Notes: generated from the sequence alone by a model not told the origin. A stretch of 64,000 nt of DNA from Ricinus communis (GCF_019578655.1 NC_063257.1:9610001-9674000), one strand, 5' to 3'; numbered from the stretch's first letter, positions 39,556-53,599 are shown. Made by a program: numbers and translations.

Positions 39556-42500
39556 TATATATATATATATATATATATTATTAAATCATTAAGACATATT
39601 TTATTATTTAAAATTAATAAATATGTATTAATAATTTATTGATTATTAAGCTTGGTGTATAGGCAGAGATATACATCTGAACCAGATAAGAATTTTCTTT
39701 TTTATAAACACATTTTTTTCGGAATGAAATTTTCTTGAAAAACAGTTTTTAAAATAAAAAAGAAATTGAAAAGGGTTTTGCGAATTGTAATTTCAGATGG
39801 GACTAAAGCCATTTTAAAATCACCCATTAGGGTGATTAATAATTAGTGTATTTTATATAAAACAAAAGACTCAAAAAGAGTGCTTGAATCCTATGCTAAA
39901 GTGAAGAGGTTATGAGTGTTGGTGGTTGTACATATACATCTCAATTATTTGGGTTTGCAAGAATCTTGAAATCCTGTATCAATCTAGCAAGAACATTGTC
40001 AAAGTAGATTTTATATAATATATATAAAATAATATTTTTATAATTGGTTTTAATAGCTAGTGAAAGTGCAAAAGTGGGGTTCTTCAAATTCTCTTCCATC
40101 AGGAAAAAAAATATATATATGAAAAGAAAAGAGGAATTGTCACCTTCATTGGATAGAAAGCAATCAAGACCAGTGATGCATGCGAATGTGAACTAGATGA
40201 TACTCAAAATTTTATTATAAAAAAAGTGCACTAAAAAGAATGGAATCGATTGCGAAAGGATTCTTTGAAATTGCTCTTAGTTATAAACAATTTGAGAAAT
40301 AAAATTTATGGAACAAAATTATTGTAGCAAGTGCCTAGTGGTATTAAAAATAAAATGGGTTTGCAGAAAAATCAATTATGTAAGTGGGTATTAGATTTCA
40401 TGCTCCAATTAGCTCACATAGATTAGTAAATTATAATAATAACAACCATTCAAGATTAAAGAAAATAATAATAATGATTTCCTAATTATTTTATTCGTAA
40501 TTTATTGATAAAAAAAATAAAATAATTACAAGTTTAATATTATTAGGCTGTTTAGGATAATCTAATAATGATAAAAAGTTTATTATAGAAAAAAAAAAAG
40601 ATGTATATAAATATATACCAAAATATAAAATTATTTCCGACAAAAGAAAAATAAATAAAATTGTTTGTATGTCATATTCAGTTGTGAACAAGAATTGTCA
40701 GTCTATCAATTTCGTAAACACTCACTCGTCTCAAATACTTTGTCGCTACCATACCAAAATTGTTCTCTTCTAATATTAAAATAAAAGACCTTATTATATT
40801 ATTATTATTATTATTATTTTTTATATAAATTTAGAAATGAACAAAGACAAAGATAAACTTTGAATAGCTAAAACTAATTGCTTTGCTTTAACGTAAAAAT
40901 ATCCTAGTCATTCTTCAATAAAGATAGAAATTATCCTAGTCATTCATTTATTCTTTAAGCCAAGTTTGCCCTAAATATCATGAAAAATAATCCCCTACAA
41001 AAAGAAAAAGTTTGGCTTAGAATATTATGATAATGGGGTCGCAATATCATATTCTTAAAATAATTATTTACGAATGACAAGATATTTTTAGCGTGAAAAA
41101 GTTATTTGAAAAAATTCAATCTTATTAACACTTAAAAGATTTTTTATGTTTTCATCGTATTAATATATATTAACGGATAGGAAAAAGGCACATATTTATA
41201 TAAGTATTTTATATTTTAATATTAAATCATTAACATATATTTTATTATTTAATACTAATAAATATGTATCGATCAAACAAAATAAAAAAAAATTATTATA
41301 ATCCCGTATGATATAAAAGTATATTTTTATTTATTTTGTTAAATGAGCGATAATATATTTATTATCGTTAACAATCGGATATGTGTTATTGTATTGCTGC
41401 TGCTATAGAGGATGTGGTGACAAAGAGAAGTTAATAATCAATATTAGAGATCATTACTTTTTTTGATTAAATTATTATTATTATTCTCTTCTTAAATTAT
41501 TCAGATCTCGAATATAAATTTAAAAAGTTTTCCAATTAAAATTTAAAAAAAAAATAAGTAAAAAACCATCTTTATCATTATATATATACAATAAATAAAA
41601 TGTCATTAATTCAGGTAGTTAGTTAGTCGTTAGCTTGACTCAGCATAAGCAAGGATTGCAAGAGTTTTGGATTAGCTCTTAAATTTGATGCTCTACCAAA
41701 CAGTTTCCAAATTACAGCAACTAAATTCGTATAGTTCTCTACAATTCTGTTAAAAGTAATTTTTATCCATAAATTTGCTTTTTGCTGAGCTGTAATTATA
41801 ATTTATAAACCTGTCTACCCATTTAATAATTATTAATTGAATTAATTTTTTAAAATTAAGTGCTACTTATTTATTTTTATATATAAAAAATACCCAAAAA
41901 TATATTTTTAAAAGAATAATATCTATAAATAAATTCGTCTATTATTTTTTTGACACTTAGTGAGACAAAGCAGCTCATATGCATAAACGACATCATCTCC
42001 TGTTAAAGAAAAAAAGGAAAAGATATAATTTAAATGGATAAAATCCAGTGGCATATACACCATTGAAGAACTAATGTGGTTAGTTGATACATAAAGGTGA
42101 CATTGAAGAATGTTCTTACATGCATGAACATTAAAATAATTGAATTATTTATATATATTATTATAGCTGAAGGTGTAGATTGCATTGAAAGGGAAGGGAA
42201 TATATGGTCCATGGAGCTTTATTAGCAATACATTATAGTATAGTATGCACATAAATGTAGGTCCATTGAATTATCGCGATCTATATATTTGTCAAACAAA
42301 GTCTCTAGAATGAAATTTAAATGAAGAAATAGGAAAAAAAAAAAAAAAAAAAAAGCACATTTTCCAAAGTTTTTCAGAGGTCTAATTGTACAGAATAGAG
42401 CCAATAGGAAGCAAGTGGGAGTTTCCACTTTGTGTTAAGAGAGAGTGAACGAAGAAGATGAGTTTTAAATTGCTGTCTTTTTTAAACAGTCTTTGGGGTG

Positions 42501-45500
42501 CGAAACTTCATTGCCCTTTTTGGATAATATTTTTGTCAAAACAGGTTTCCATCTTCCCCTGCTTCTCCTCACCATTTCCTTCTATGCTTCTCCACCCTTC
42601 TCATCATCACTTCCTATTATATTATATATTCCTTCTGTCTCAAAAAAACACATAATCTATTTTTAATTATATAAATTATAAAAATAAATGGCATGTCATA
42701 GTATATGGCAATTACTTACTAAATTAATAATTAAAAAAATAAAATAAAATTATAATTTAAAATAAATGTTAAAAAGAATAAATATTATCTTAGGACTAAA
42801 TAATTACTCTCATACTCGAAAGGATGTGGAGATACATGGTAAAACTAAAGAAAGGAAAAAGAAAAATAGAGATGGGTATTTTTAAGTCAATTAATTCTCA
42901 TAAATTTTATGAAGAAAAAAATTTAATTTTGAAATTATTTAAAAAAAATTATAAATACATATACTCAATTAAATTATTTATTGTATAATAGACACTCATA
43001 TAATTTGCTAGAATATTATTGTGGTACCCTATTATTATAAGCCTATTTTTTAATTATAAACTGTTAAAAGATTTATTTATTTTATATATTCTTCTACTAA
43101 TATAGATTACTAATAAATTTATACATAATTTTTAATTATTTATACGAAATAAATTTTTATAATTAAGTATTATAATTGTTAAATACAACTAATTAAATTT
43201 TAAAAATCCGATTGCCAACTAAATAAGTAGAAAACAAGACATATGTTTGAAAATCCAATTAGTTTCTTAATTAATGGGAATTCAAGGCATAATTATGTTT
43301 TGGAAACGTACGAAATTAAGAAGACGTGGGAATAAAGTAAGTAAGGCAGTGGATAAGGGGCGGGCAGCTTTGATTTTGTCATTGCTGTAAATACGTAGAG
43401 CAGGAAAATCTTAGCAATTGCATGTCTTGTCTGTTTTTCAAACAAAAAATAAATATTAATATTATATAAAATTTGATTTTCCTTTGCATATGCCAATCTA
43501 ATTGCTTCTTTCACATCAAAAAGGAATATTTTCCATTGAAGATTGTTCGTCAATTATTTTGAACACTGTTTTTTTTCTTAATTTTTTTATTTTATTTTAA
43601 AGTTGAGTTGCCTATTACTAAATGCTGAGGATTATTAAAGTTCTTACGTTTATTAGATTTAATGTTTACTGTTTACTGTTTGCTTTATAGCTTTTTTTAA
43701 ATACTTAATTTTTAAAATGTATATTGTATTTAGTATTTATTATCAAATTTAGTATGTAATTTTTATATATTTTTTATTTTAGTATTATATTGTAATTTTT
43801 TGATTTTAAAAAAATATTAAAATAACTGAGTCAACACTCTTATTATTAAAATATTATTATTTAAGTACATAAAATTAATAATATTTTAATATTAAAAGAA
43901 ATTAAATTTATTTACTTAAACGATAATATTTTAATAATGAAATTAGTTAATAACTGTAATGTTGACTCAGCTTTTTATTGTCAGCTGGATTCCATATTAT
44001 GTTAATAAATTATAACTAATAATTTTATTGAATGCTAAACTTGAAATTAATATTAAAATAGAATACTTGATTTTAAAATTTTAAAACTGTTAACCTTTAA
44101 ATATAAACTCAAATTATTTTATAGTATATTACTTATTACGGTTTGTTTTATTATTACTCTCTTTATTTTATATTAATTGATTTTCTAAATAGAAAATTTT
44201 AATTATTTGTCATTTTTTATATATCTAATACGATATTAATTTTTTCTTTCATATTTTATCTTTATGTTAATTATCTAATAATTAGTTTTGTAAAATTCCA
44301 TAAGTCTGTAGAACTGCGTAATAAATTTTAAAAGGACAATAAATACTTATTAAATATCTTATTAGTTCAAGTCAAATAATAAGATAACGTCAATTATATT
44401 TATTTGGTTGAAATTTATAAAATTTATGATTTTTTGTGTCTTTTCTCAAATTAAATGAAAATTTTAAAAAAATTCAATTAATCATAGTATTAGTATAAAA
44501 TAAAGGAAATATAAATTAGGAGAAAAGATTTTGAATTTGAGATTTTATTATATATATATATATATATATATTCATAGTAAGGACGTCAATGCACCTATTT
44601 TATTTCTTTAACTATCTATTTTGTGCAGGATCCGATTCACATCGATGAAAAATATAAAAATCTTATAATATAAATAATTTAATTTAATTGGATCACCACT
44701 CACTCATATTGAGTAAATCTTGCTAATATAAGATGGAATTAGATAATAATTTATGAGAATTGCGGTCCATATAAAGTCTTAAATTCGACATAGAAAGAAT
44801 TGTATAGAGTAAAAATAAATAAATTATTATTTATATCAAACAAATCTGATAATTTATTACGAGACTCAGGTATGGGCATGTGCCTACCACATGCCTTATT
44901 GCAACGAAATTAATATTGCAGTCAAATCTCTTAGATATTTAGGTTCCTTTTACTTCTCTATATTTATATATGGATTGGAATAAACAGAAAAACATTATTT
45001 AATATTAATTTCTAAAAATGGTTAAGTTTAATTTATTATAAATTGTTCATGATTTGAAAATTAATTTATTAAAAATAATATTATATTTTAAAGTAATGAG
45101 TGCTTTATAAAGTTAATCATCATAATATACAACTAGCAGAATAAAGAAAGAATAAATATAAAATATCTAAAATATATTAAAAAATCAATGTATAATGACG
45201 ATGATTCAATAATTAATGCTTTAATTAATATTAGTAATTTTAAAATAATATATTTAATGATATCTTTTAACATAAAAATTTACATTTCAATTAAGAAATA
45301 ATTCTTTCACTATTTAAAAATAGCTTGACAGAAAATTACAAAAATTTAAATTATAGTACTTTTAGGATTAAATTATATATATGTGTGTATATATATGATT
45401 AATTTCAATTATAATACACAATTTGAGCAGAATAAAGGGTGAATAAAAGATATAAATACTTAAAATTTATGAAACTAAAATAAATTATGTTAATAGTAAT

Positions 45501-47128
45501 TATTTATTAAATTGTTATATTTATTGGATTCTTATAAATGAACATTAACATTAACGTTAAAGTATTATACTAAATGCAACTTTGTAGGATGAGAAAAACC
45601 TCATATAATGTTTAAAGGTAAGTCTATAATAGTAACTAAAACTTAAATTATTCAAATATAAACGAGTCTCTTATTTTTAATATTTAATAAATATATAGAT
45701 CATTACTATTTTTGAAATTTTTATTATTATTATTATGAATATTTCGAGTTTATTTTCATATCTTAAAATGGTACTGAATTGTTAAAAAGTGAATGAAAAT
45801 ATCTGATAATTTATATTGATCCGCTATGTAATATTAACGTATGTATTATATATGAAAATTGTCATCGTAGATTTCTATAATACTAAATTAAATTTACAGA
45901 GAGAGAGAGAGAACACTAAAAAAATAAAGAGAGAAATTAGAAAATTGAAAACCAAAGTCTAACCATAATATTAAAAAACAGAGACAGGAGAATAAAAACA
46001 AAGGAATAATAGATAGAAAAGTAAAAATTGAAATCAAGAAAACAAAAATAAGAGAAAAAATGAAAAAGAAACATACACAATAGAAGAAAAAAAGGACAAA
46101 AAGAATGGATGCCTAGTTAAGCAATTGAAAATAAGAACAGACAACTAAAAAATAAGGACAGGATACCACAAATTGAAAAACTAGCATAAATTTTAAAATA
46201 TATAATAGAATAGAAATAAAAAGTACTTAATTAATTGCAGAGATAAAATATTTTTTACGCACAGGTATAATATCGAAATATTATCTTTTATTTTCATTTA
46301 TTATTGACATATGACGATATTAGTATATAGTTAACACGTTAGTTATATATTATTTTTTAATTAAATAATAATTTTAATTATAAAAATAATATATTAACTA
46401 TATATTTAATATTAATTTATATAAAATAATAATTAATATATAATAAAATTTTCTCGTCCTTGTACTATATATTATATAAAATATGTATTTTTTTTAATTT
46501 TTAAAAATAAAATATATGAGTAAATACTATTATTATTTATCGAGAATAGTGCTACTACTTTCTCATAAAGGGATATAACATAAAAATATTTCTTTTAATT
46601 TTATTATTTCTATCTTATCTTTTATATTTTTTCTCAAATGAAATGAATTTCTTCAACCAAATAATATAATACTAGAAAATTATAATTTCTTGATAATAAA
46701 ATTATATTTTTATATTTTTACATTATAATACACTACAATTTAATAATAATAATAATAATAATAATATTTTATAATAAAATAATTATTTTTATTATTCAAT
46801 CAATTATTAAAATATTTTTAAAAATATTATAATTTTATTTTATTTTTTATATTTCATCTTTAATAAATTTATTATATATATATATATATTAATTTAGTTT
46901 GTTATAAATTTAATATAATTAATTATATATTAAATTATTTAATATTAAAACTGATTATTATATTAATATTAAATTATAAAAATTAAAAAATATTAATATA
47001 TAAAATAATAAAAATATAAAAAAAAAACTAATTAAGAGATTACCTTTTTTAAAAATCTTTTTATCATAAAAAGAGTTACAGTTATCTGTATCTTTTATAA
47101 TTTATATGCTGACAAGACAAGAAGTTCA
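39556..47128. other. AT-rich gene-poor DNA
   Basis: About 7.5 kb without a supported gene. It holds an ATT run (about 40795-40820), an AT run (44550-44571), a GA run (45900-45911), an AAT run (46741-46765) and one MITE-like inverted repeat (listed separately). Every open frame is short and of biased composition. Confidence 0.55.
43740..44110. repeat. inverted repeat, possible MITE
   Basis: The sequence CTGAGTCAACA near 43826 recurs as its complement near 43963. The flanking bases also pair loosely (TTATTAAAATATTAT on each arm, then AT-rich arms out to about 43740 and 44110). The fold is centred near 43895. I could not define sharp termini or a target duplication. Confidence 0.4.
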
Positions 47129-47209
47129 ATGGCAGCAAGAGGCGGGTCCTCCGCGTGGAAAGGCAAGAAAGTAAATCTGTATCCACCAGAATTTGTCACA
47201 GGAAAATAG
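47129..47209 (+). other. 26-codon open frame in a GC-rich spot, unknown
   Basis: A short ATG-to-TAG frame encodes MAARGGSSAWKGKKVNLYPP followed by EFVTGK. It lies in a 100-bp patch of distinctly higher GC content inside AT-rich DNA. I recognise no family. It could be an exon relic, a scrap of inserted DNA or a small ORF. Nothing around it indicates expression. Confidence 0.2.
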
Positions 47210-47589
47210 GTGAATTAATATGGAAAACCAATATACTCTACTTAATAATATTTAAAATTTTATCGGTCTTATAATGTAAAATAATACCATATCATAATTT
47301 ATTTGTATTTTAAATTATTAATATTTAAGTTTACAAATTAATTTGCATTTTTAACTACTAATGCTCCATATAAGAAATCAAAGAATGAAAACATTAATAG
47401 TAACAACAATTTATCGGAACTCAAACAAATAGCCAAGTTCATATATGATAGTAACAATCTTCTAGTACGATTAGTTATTTGGATAAATTGTCTTTCCTCT
47501 TTCGCTAAACAATGAATAAGTAGATTGATTGACACAAGAATTTAAATATAAATTATATACATACCACACATTTATTATCAACTATTCGA

Positions 47590-47800
47590 TCTCGGGTTTT
47601 TTTTTTTTACCTAAGTCCTACTCCGTATATATTAATTGTTAGTGTTAGAAGAATGATAAATTTTTAAATGAGCCACTATAGATCTTATATTTTTTAATTT
47701 TTTTCACACTACGGGAAATTAACTCCACAAGAGATGGAGGAGGTCTCAAACTCAAGACCTCTACTTCTAAAGGCAAGAATCCTTACCAATCCAGCTAAAT
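47590..47800 (-). mobile_element. tRNA-derived SINE candidate
   Basis: Read on the minus strand, the block starts TTAGCTGGATTGGTAAGG (47798-47781), close to a Pol III A box. GAGTTTGAGACC (47753-47742) follows, close to a B box, at about the usual spacing. Then comes a TCCCGTAGTG-like body of the kind seen in plant SINEs, an AT-rich tail and an A-run near 47610. I did not find a clear target duplication. Confidence 0.5.
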
Positions 47801-49780
47801 TTGGATTGGTGTCGGAATATCCATTCGAAAGCTCTAGTTAATGGAAGATACAGAAAGAGAGAAGAAAATAAAGTTTTGGGTTTTAGGGTTTCCTTAGAGT
47901 TTTACCTCCTCCATCTCATTCCTTTTATGTGAAAATAAGTAAAGCTTTTGGACTTTTCTACATTGGTCGGTTCTCCTTTGCCCTATTGTTTGTTCTTTCA
48001 CTATATTGAAGATCTCTTATTAGCTATAATGTCTGCGATGTTTAGTGTTTTCTGTGTATCTTGAATTTTCTTGTAAAAGGCACTATATCATCAATAGTTT
48101 TCTTATTCAATTAAAAATTAATAAGAAAAGAAAAGATAGCATAATACTAGCTTATTTTGTAAAATTAATATTTGCTTTTCAATTTATTATTTGGACTTTG
48201 ATTTGAAAAGTTAAATCATTCTTTTCATAATAAGTTTTGAAGTCATCCCAGGTGATTGATTTCTTTTGTTATCTAATCGAAATTGATTTATTTTGTTGTT
48301 TAAATGAAATATTTTAACTTTGTGTGTAAAATATTGTTTGTTATCTTACACTAGGAGCGAGTTGAATTGAACCAAACTGAATTAATATTTAATTGATTGG
48401 TTTCTTTTATAATCGACATTATTTGATTAAAACTATTTAAATCATAATAATTTAAATTTAGTTCGGTTCAATTTTTTAAAAAATATTTGGACCTGATTTA
48501 ATTAAACAAAAATTGTAATAGTTATAATTAAAACATATCAATAAGATTTTAAAATATAATTTGATTTAATTATTTTATAGGAAAATACTATTCATATTAT
48601 TATGGATGTGGAATGTCAGTATATTTTTTTTAAAAGATAAGTACTCAAATAATAATGTGAATATCAACAAACCCAAAAAACAAATCAAATCAAACTAAAG
48701 TAAATTAGCTTTTTTACTCACACTCTCACTTAAATGTAATCAATTTAAAATTCAAAATAAGAAAAATTATTATCTAAACATAATGTATAAGATAAATAGA
48801 AGAGTGACATGTATAAATAATTGTTTTATATTTTAATATTAAAAGTTGACGCATGTTCTATTATTTAAAAATTAGTGAATATATATCAATTATCTATCGA
48901 TTTATTAGTTTGAGTTTTTCGATTCAATTTTAAATTGGGTTGGCGTTGCTCATATCTTACAAATAAAAACAGTTTGGTAATTTGTGGCAAAAAAAAATGC
49001 TGGTATCATTCACAATTGAATGGAGCTGCCTGTACATAATAACACAATGTGAAAGACTTCCTAATATGCATTGGTCTGAGCTGATGTGTTTTTCTAATTC
49101 AGGAGCAAACTAAAATGGGAAAATAATCAGAACCAACCATAGAAAGAAATCTACTTTGATATCATTTCTGTTTCTGCTCGCTACGTGCAGCAATAACCGA
49201 ACCGACCGAATGCTCACTCTTATTAATTGTGACTAAATTGTATTTGATAACAATAAATAATTGGGTGGCTGGGTAGAGAGTACGCAGTGATGAGTGAGAA
49301 ATAAGTTGGCAGGTAATATTATAATTACTAAAATAATAATAATAATAAAAAGAGAAAGGAAAATAAAAAGAAATAATGAGAAAGAGAAGAAAAAACTAGA
49401 AACGAAAAAGAGGAAGAGAAATCAAATCTTACCTCCTCCAGGTGAGAAGTAAAAGAGTTTTTGGACACATATATCCCCTTACCAAAAATATGACATAACC
49501 ATGAAATCTTCCATTGGCAAATGTCATTGCACAATGCAATTATTTAACCAAAACTACAAAAGTGACTTTAATAGCAATTTTACACGTGTCAATAGGGAAT
49601 CTTCACCGTACAGTAGTATTATTTATTTATTTTTATTTTATTTTATTTTATTTTATTTTATTTTTCTACCAACTGAAATAATAAAATAAAAAGAAAAAAA
49701 ATGAAATTACAGACCAAACTTCAATTTTTTGGATAAGGTCACAAGAGCCTAACCCACACTCTTATGCCAGTTGCTTCTCT
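47801..49780. other. AT-rich DNA upstream of the sucrose carrier
   Basis: No gene is supported. Near 48350-48490 there are paired words (TTGAATTGAACCAAACTGAA and GTTCGGTTCAATTT) that look like the ends of a dicot DNA-transposon remnant. A tract of repeated TTTTA units lies at about 49626-49664. Confidence 0.5.
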
Positions 49781-49790
49781 CGATCACCAC

Positions 49791-49797
49791 TATAAAT
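49791..49797 (+). promoter_or_regulatory. probable TATA box of the sucrose carrier
   Basis: TATAAAT lies 141 bp before the start codon. It is followed by a CT-rich leader (about 49822-49860), which would place transcription start near 49820-49830 and give a 5' UTR of about 105 bp. The position fits but is not proven. Confidence 0.6.
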
Positions 49798-49931
49798 TCC
49801 CATGCAAGCCCACTCTTTCAATCCCAACTCTCATCTCCTTTCTTCCTCTCTGTACCAGAAAAGAGAAAAACAAAAAATAAATAAAACTTTTCCAATATTT
49901 CCCCACCTAGCTAGCCCAGAAAAGGAAAAAA

Positions 49932-52900
49932 ATGCAGTCTTCTACTAGTAAAGAAAACAAACAGCCACCCTCTTCTCAGCCACATCCACCACCTCTTATG
50001 GTGGCTGGAGCTGCAGAACCCAATTCAAGCCCGTTGAGAAAGGTTGTAATGGTAGCTTCTATAGCTGCTGGTATTCAGTTCGGTTGGGCTTTACAGCTTT
50101 CTCTTTTAACCCCATATGTTCAACTTCTCGGTATACCCCATACATGGGCAGCATTCATTTGGCTTTGTGGACCCATTTCTGGTATGTTGGTCCAACCAAT
50201 TGTTGGTTACCATAGTGATCGTTGCACCTCCCGTTTTGGCCGTCGTCGCCCTTTTATTGCCTCTGGCGCTGCCTTTGTCGCCATTGCTGTTTTCCTTATA
50301 GGTTATGCCGCTGATCTTGGACATCTATCTGGTGATTCTCTTGATAAGAGTCCTAAAACCCGCGCTATTGCTATTTTTGTTGTTGGGTTTTGGATTCTTG
50401 ATGTCGCTAATAACATGCTTCAAGGTCCTTGTCGTGCACTCCTTGCTGATCTTTCTGGTACTAGCCAGAAGAAAACAAGAACAGCAAATGCTTTGTTTTC
50501 TTTCTTTATGGCCGTCGGTAACGTTCTTGGTTACGCGGCCGGAGCATACACTCACTTATATAAACTCTTTCCCTTCACAAAAACCACAGCCTGTGACGTT
50601 TACTGTGCTAATCTAAAATCTTGCTTCTTCATCTCAATTGTATTGCTTTTGTCTCTCACTGTTTTGGCACTCAGTTACGTTAAAGAAAAGCCCTGGTCGC
50701 CGGACCAGGCGGTGGATAATGCGGAGGATGATACCGCGTCACAGGCATCATCGTCAGCGCAGCCTATGCCATTTTTTGGTGAAATATTAGGTGCTTTTAA
50801 GAATCTCAAAAGACCCATGTGGATTCTTCTTCTTGTGACATGTCTAAACTGGATTGCATGGTTCCCCTTCCTGCTATTCGACACTGACTGGATGGGGAGA
50901 GAGGTGTACGGCGGTGACTCGAGCGGCTCTGCTGAGCAGTTGAAACTGTATGACCGTGGAGTCCGCGCTGGAGCACTTGGCTTGATGCTTAACTCGGTAG
51001 TTTTAGGGTTCACTTCCCTGGGCGTGGAGGTATTGGCGCGTGGTGTCGGTGGGGTTAAAAGATTGTGGGGCATAGTCAACTTCGTTCTTGCAGTGTGTCT
51101 GGCTATGACCGTGTTGGTTACCAAACAAGCAGAGTCCACCAGAAGGTTCGCCACCGTAAGCGGCGGAGCTAGTGCCGTTGCCACCACCAAGTGGCGTCAA
51201 GGCAGGTGCATTGGCCCTTTTGCTGTGATGGGAGTACCTCAAGCTGTAAGTTTCTTTTTTCCTTCTAGCAGCTAGTGTGTGTACCATTTACAACATTCAC
51301 ATGTGACTCCTGTGATTGTGTATGTCATGTTTTTTTTTTTCTATTTCATTCGTGTGATTTTGTCATGTTATATTATTACCAATTTTACTGATAATAGGTT
51401 TAATAATGACTACATAATAGAAAATATTTTTTTATTTATTATAAAAATGACACCTCATTTATTACTAAAAATTTTAATTTTTCAGAAAACAAATATTTTT
51501 ATTATTTACGTTAGAATATTGTTTAAAATATATAAAATATATATTTATAAAATTATAATTATAAACAGTGATAGTTGGGATTATTTCAAAAACAGATGTT
51601 AAATTTAAATTCATCTTAAAACTAAAAAAAAAAAAAGTGGTCAAGCCATTAATATGGGTCAGTGTGCATTCATTGGAATTTGTCTAGTAGCTCTACTGTA
51701 ATGAATTCATGGAACATTAAGAGATGCCTGTTTTAATTTCAATCTTATCTACAACCCAGAACTCTAATTGGGGACTTTACTTTGTTCATAAGTCTTGTTT
51801 GCTTTAAGGAACAGATACACCAGCATATGTTGTGCAGGGCAGTTACTAGTTTTAGTTTGGTATTTTTGGAATAACATCTTGAACAATTTTAATTTTTTTT
51901 TTTATTACAATTCAACATTATTATAATTAGTGAAAGTACCTTCACTTGTGCAGATTACTTACAGTATTCCTTTTGCTTTGGCATCAATATTTTCTAACAC
52001 CTCTGGTGCTGGTCAAGGTAAAATGAACCTTCTGCTTTTTGATCATTAACAGTAAAAATAAAAGTTAAGTATTGTAGTTGAGTGACTTCTCTGATATTTC
52101 AATCTTTTGATTCTTTCAGGACTGTCCTTGGGAGTTCTGAATCTTTCAATAGTTATACCACAGGCATGATTCTTTAATCTAATGTTTCTGTTCTTTTATT
52201 TTTCCTTCCTTTTAGCACAATGATAAGAGTTAATTTTAACAACTGAAAGTTAGGTGCAATAGGATAGTCTGAAAGTCTTGACCCATGTTTGGTGTAATGA
52301 TTGATAGGAATATCTTCTCTCTTTTTCTTTTTCAATATTTCTTGAATTAGGAAGGCAGATGTGGACACTATTTGTATGGGCTACAATGCCTATGCTTTTA
52401 AATTTATTCAATAGGTCAATATTTCACACACACTTTCACTTTTTCACCAAAATAAAAAATTAGAAAAAAATAAAAATAAAAAGAAAGACAAAGAGAAGAG
52501 CCCCTGCCCTTCTCACCCCCCCACATCCCATGCAATGCTGGCCTTGGAAATTATTGAAAACAAAGTTAGACCCACTCTTTTTTAAACAAGCACAATGTCA
52601 CAATCTTTGTTGTTCTTGCTGAGTCAGGTTTCTGTCAAGTGAATCCAAGAAAAGCAATGATATAATTGCCAAGCACATGATGTAGAATATGTTTATTTGA
52701 GGATCCCAATATTGCTACCCAATCTCAAAAAGTGTTTATTGAATTGACCACCTTCATAATGGAATATAGTAAAAAATATATAATAAATTTATTTATTTAT
52801 TTTTTAAATTTCTTCAGTGAATTTTTATTTATTTATTGTTATATAAGATTATAATTATAATTTTGATATGTATATTTGTTATTTTCTCACTGAGCACATG

Positions 52901-53158
52901 TTGAACTAATTGAGATGTGGTGAACAATGCAGATTTTAGCATTTAATTTTTGTAACAATTGGAATCCTAATGTTGTTGCAGATGATAGTGTCTGTAGCGG
53001 CTGGACCATGGGATGCATTATTTGGAGGAGGGAATCTGCCAGCATTTGTGGTGGGTGCGGTGGCAGCTCTTGCTAGTGGAATATTTGCACTCACAATGCT
53101 TCCATCGCCGCAGCCAGATATGCCTTCAGCCAAGGCTCTCACTGCTGCTTTCCATTAA
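49932..53158 (+). CDS. SCR1: sucrose/H+ symporter (sucrose carrier)
   Basis: Four exons: 49932-51245, 51954-52017, 52120-52163, 52982-53158, together 532 residues. The protein loads sucrose with a proton across the plasma membrane, mainly in phloem. It has twelve hydrophobic segments with a Pro-rich cytosolic N-terminus (1-36) and a central loop near 250-285. Visible family marks are [15 protein letters not shown] with His70, the [12 protein letters not shown] motif (96-107), LLADLSG, and near the end [19 protein letters not shown] and LPAFVVGA. It matches my memory of castor SCR1 except at residues 414-429. There a 2-nt loss near 51171 and a 1-nt loss in the T-run at 51218-51221 compensate each other. 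Read in the shifted frame, that stretch gives the expected [14 protein letters not shown]. Intron 3 uses a GC donor (CAG followed by GCATGA at 52164). The indels may be assembly errors or a real allele. Confidence 0.93.
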
Positions 53159-53590
53159 CCCCTCCCTCTGCTCACCACCACCACAACCACCTTCCCATGC
53201 ATATCAGCACCATATGTGGATGTCCTAAGTTGAACTTTTCCACCATTATCACCTCACCACCCCTGCACTTTTCTTCTTCTTTCTTTTCACCTAATGAGCC
53301 CTTTTATAGAGCTCTAGCTTTCCCTCCTTTTTATTTTCCCCCTTTTTTTGGGTCCTTGAGAGTCATCAAAGGCCACAAATGGTCAGTTGATGAAGGTGAA
53401 TATCAATGGCTGTACACAATCTTATGTTTAATATGCAGAATGTAAAATACAGTCATGCTAAGCTTTTTATACATCCCGAGCAGTAATTGTTACATTTTCT
53501 TCGTTTATTTTATGTCTAATAATGCTGATTATCAATTTTCAAGTCTGTATGGATATGAGAAAGAATCATCATTGGGCGGTAACAAATTCC
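53159..53590 (+). other. sucrose carrier 3' UTR and downstream DNA
   Basis: This CT-rich DNA directly follows the stop codon and reads like a plant 3' UTR. The transcript probably ends around 53450-53530, where AT-rich AATAA-like words occur. No canonical AATAAA stands out. Confidence 0.45.
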
Positions 53591-53599
53591 TAATTAACA

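Noticed and set aside
50675..51190. 171-codon open frame on the minus strand
   Set aside because: It is a shadow of the sucrose carrier exon 1. The plus strand has the conserved transporter sequence.
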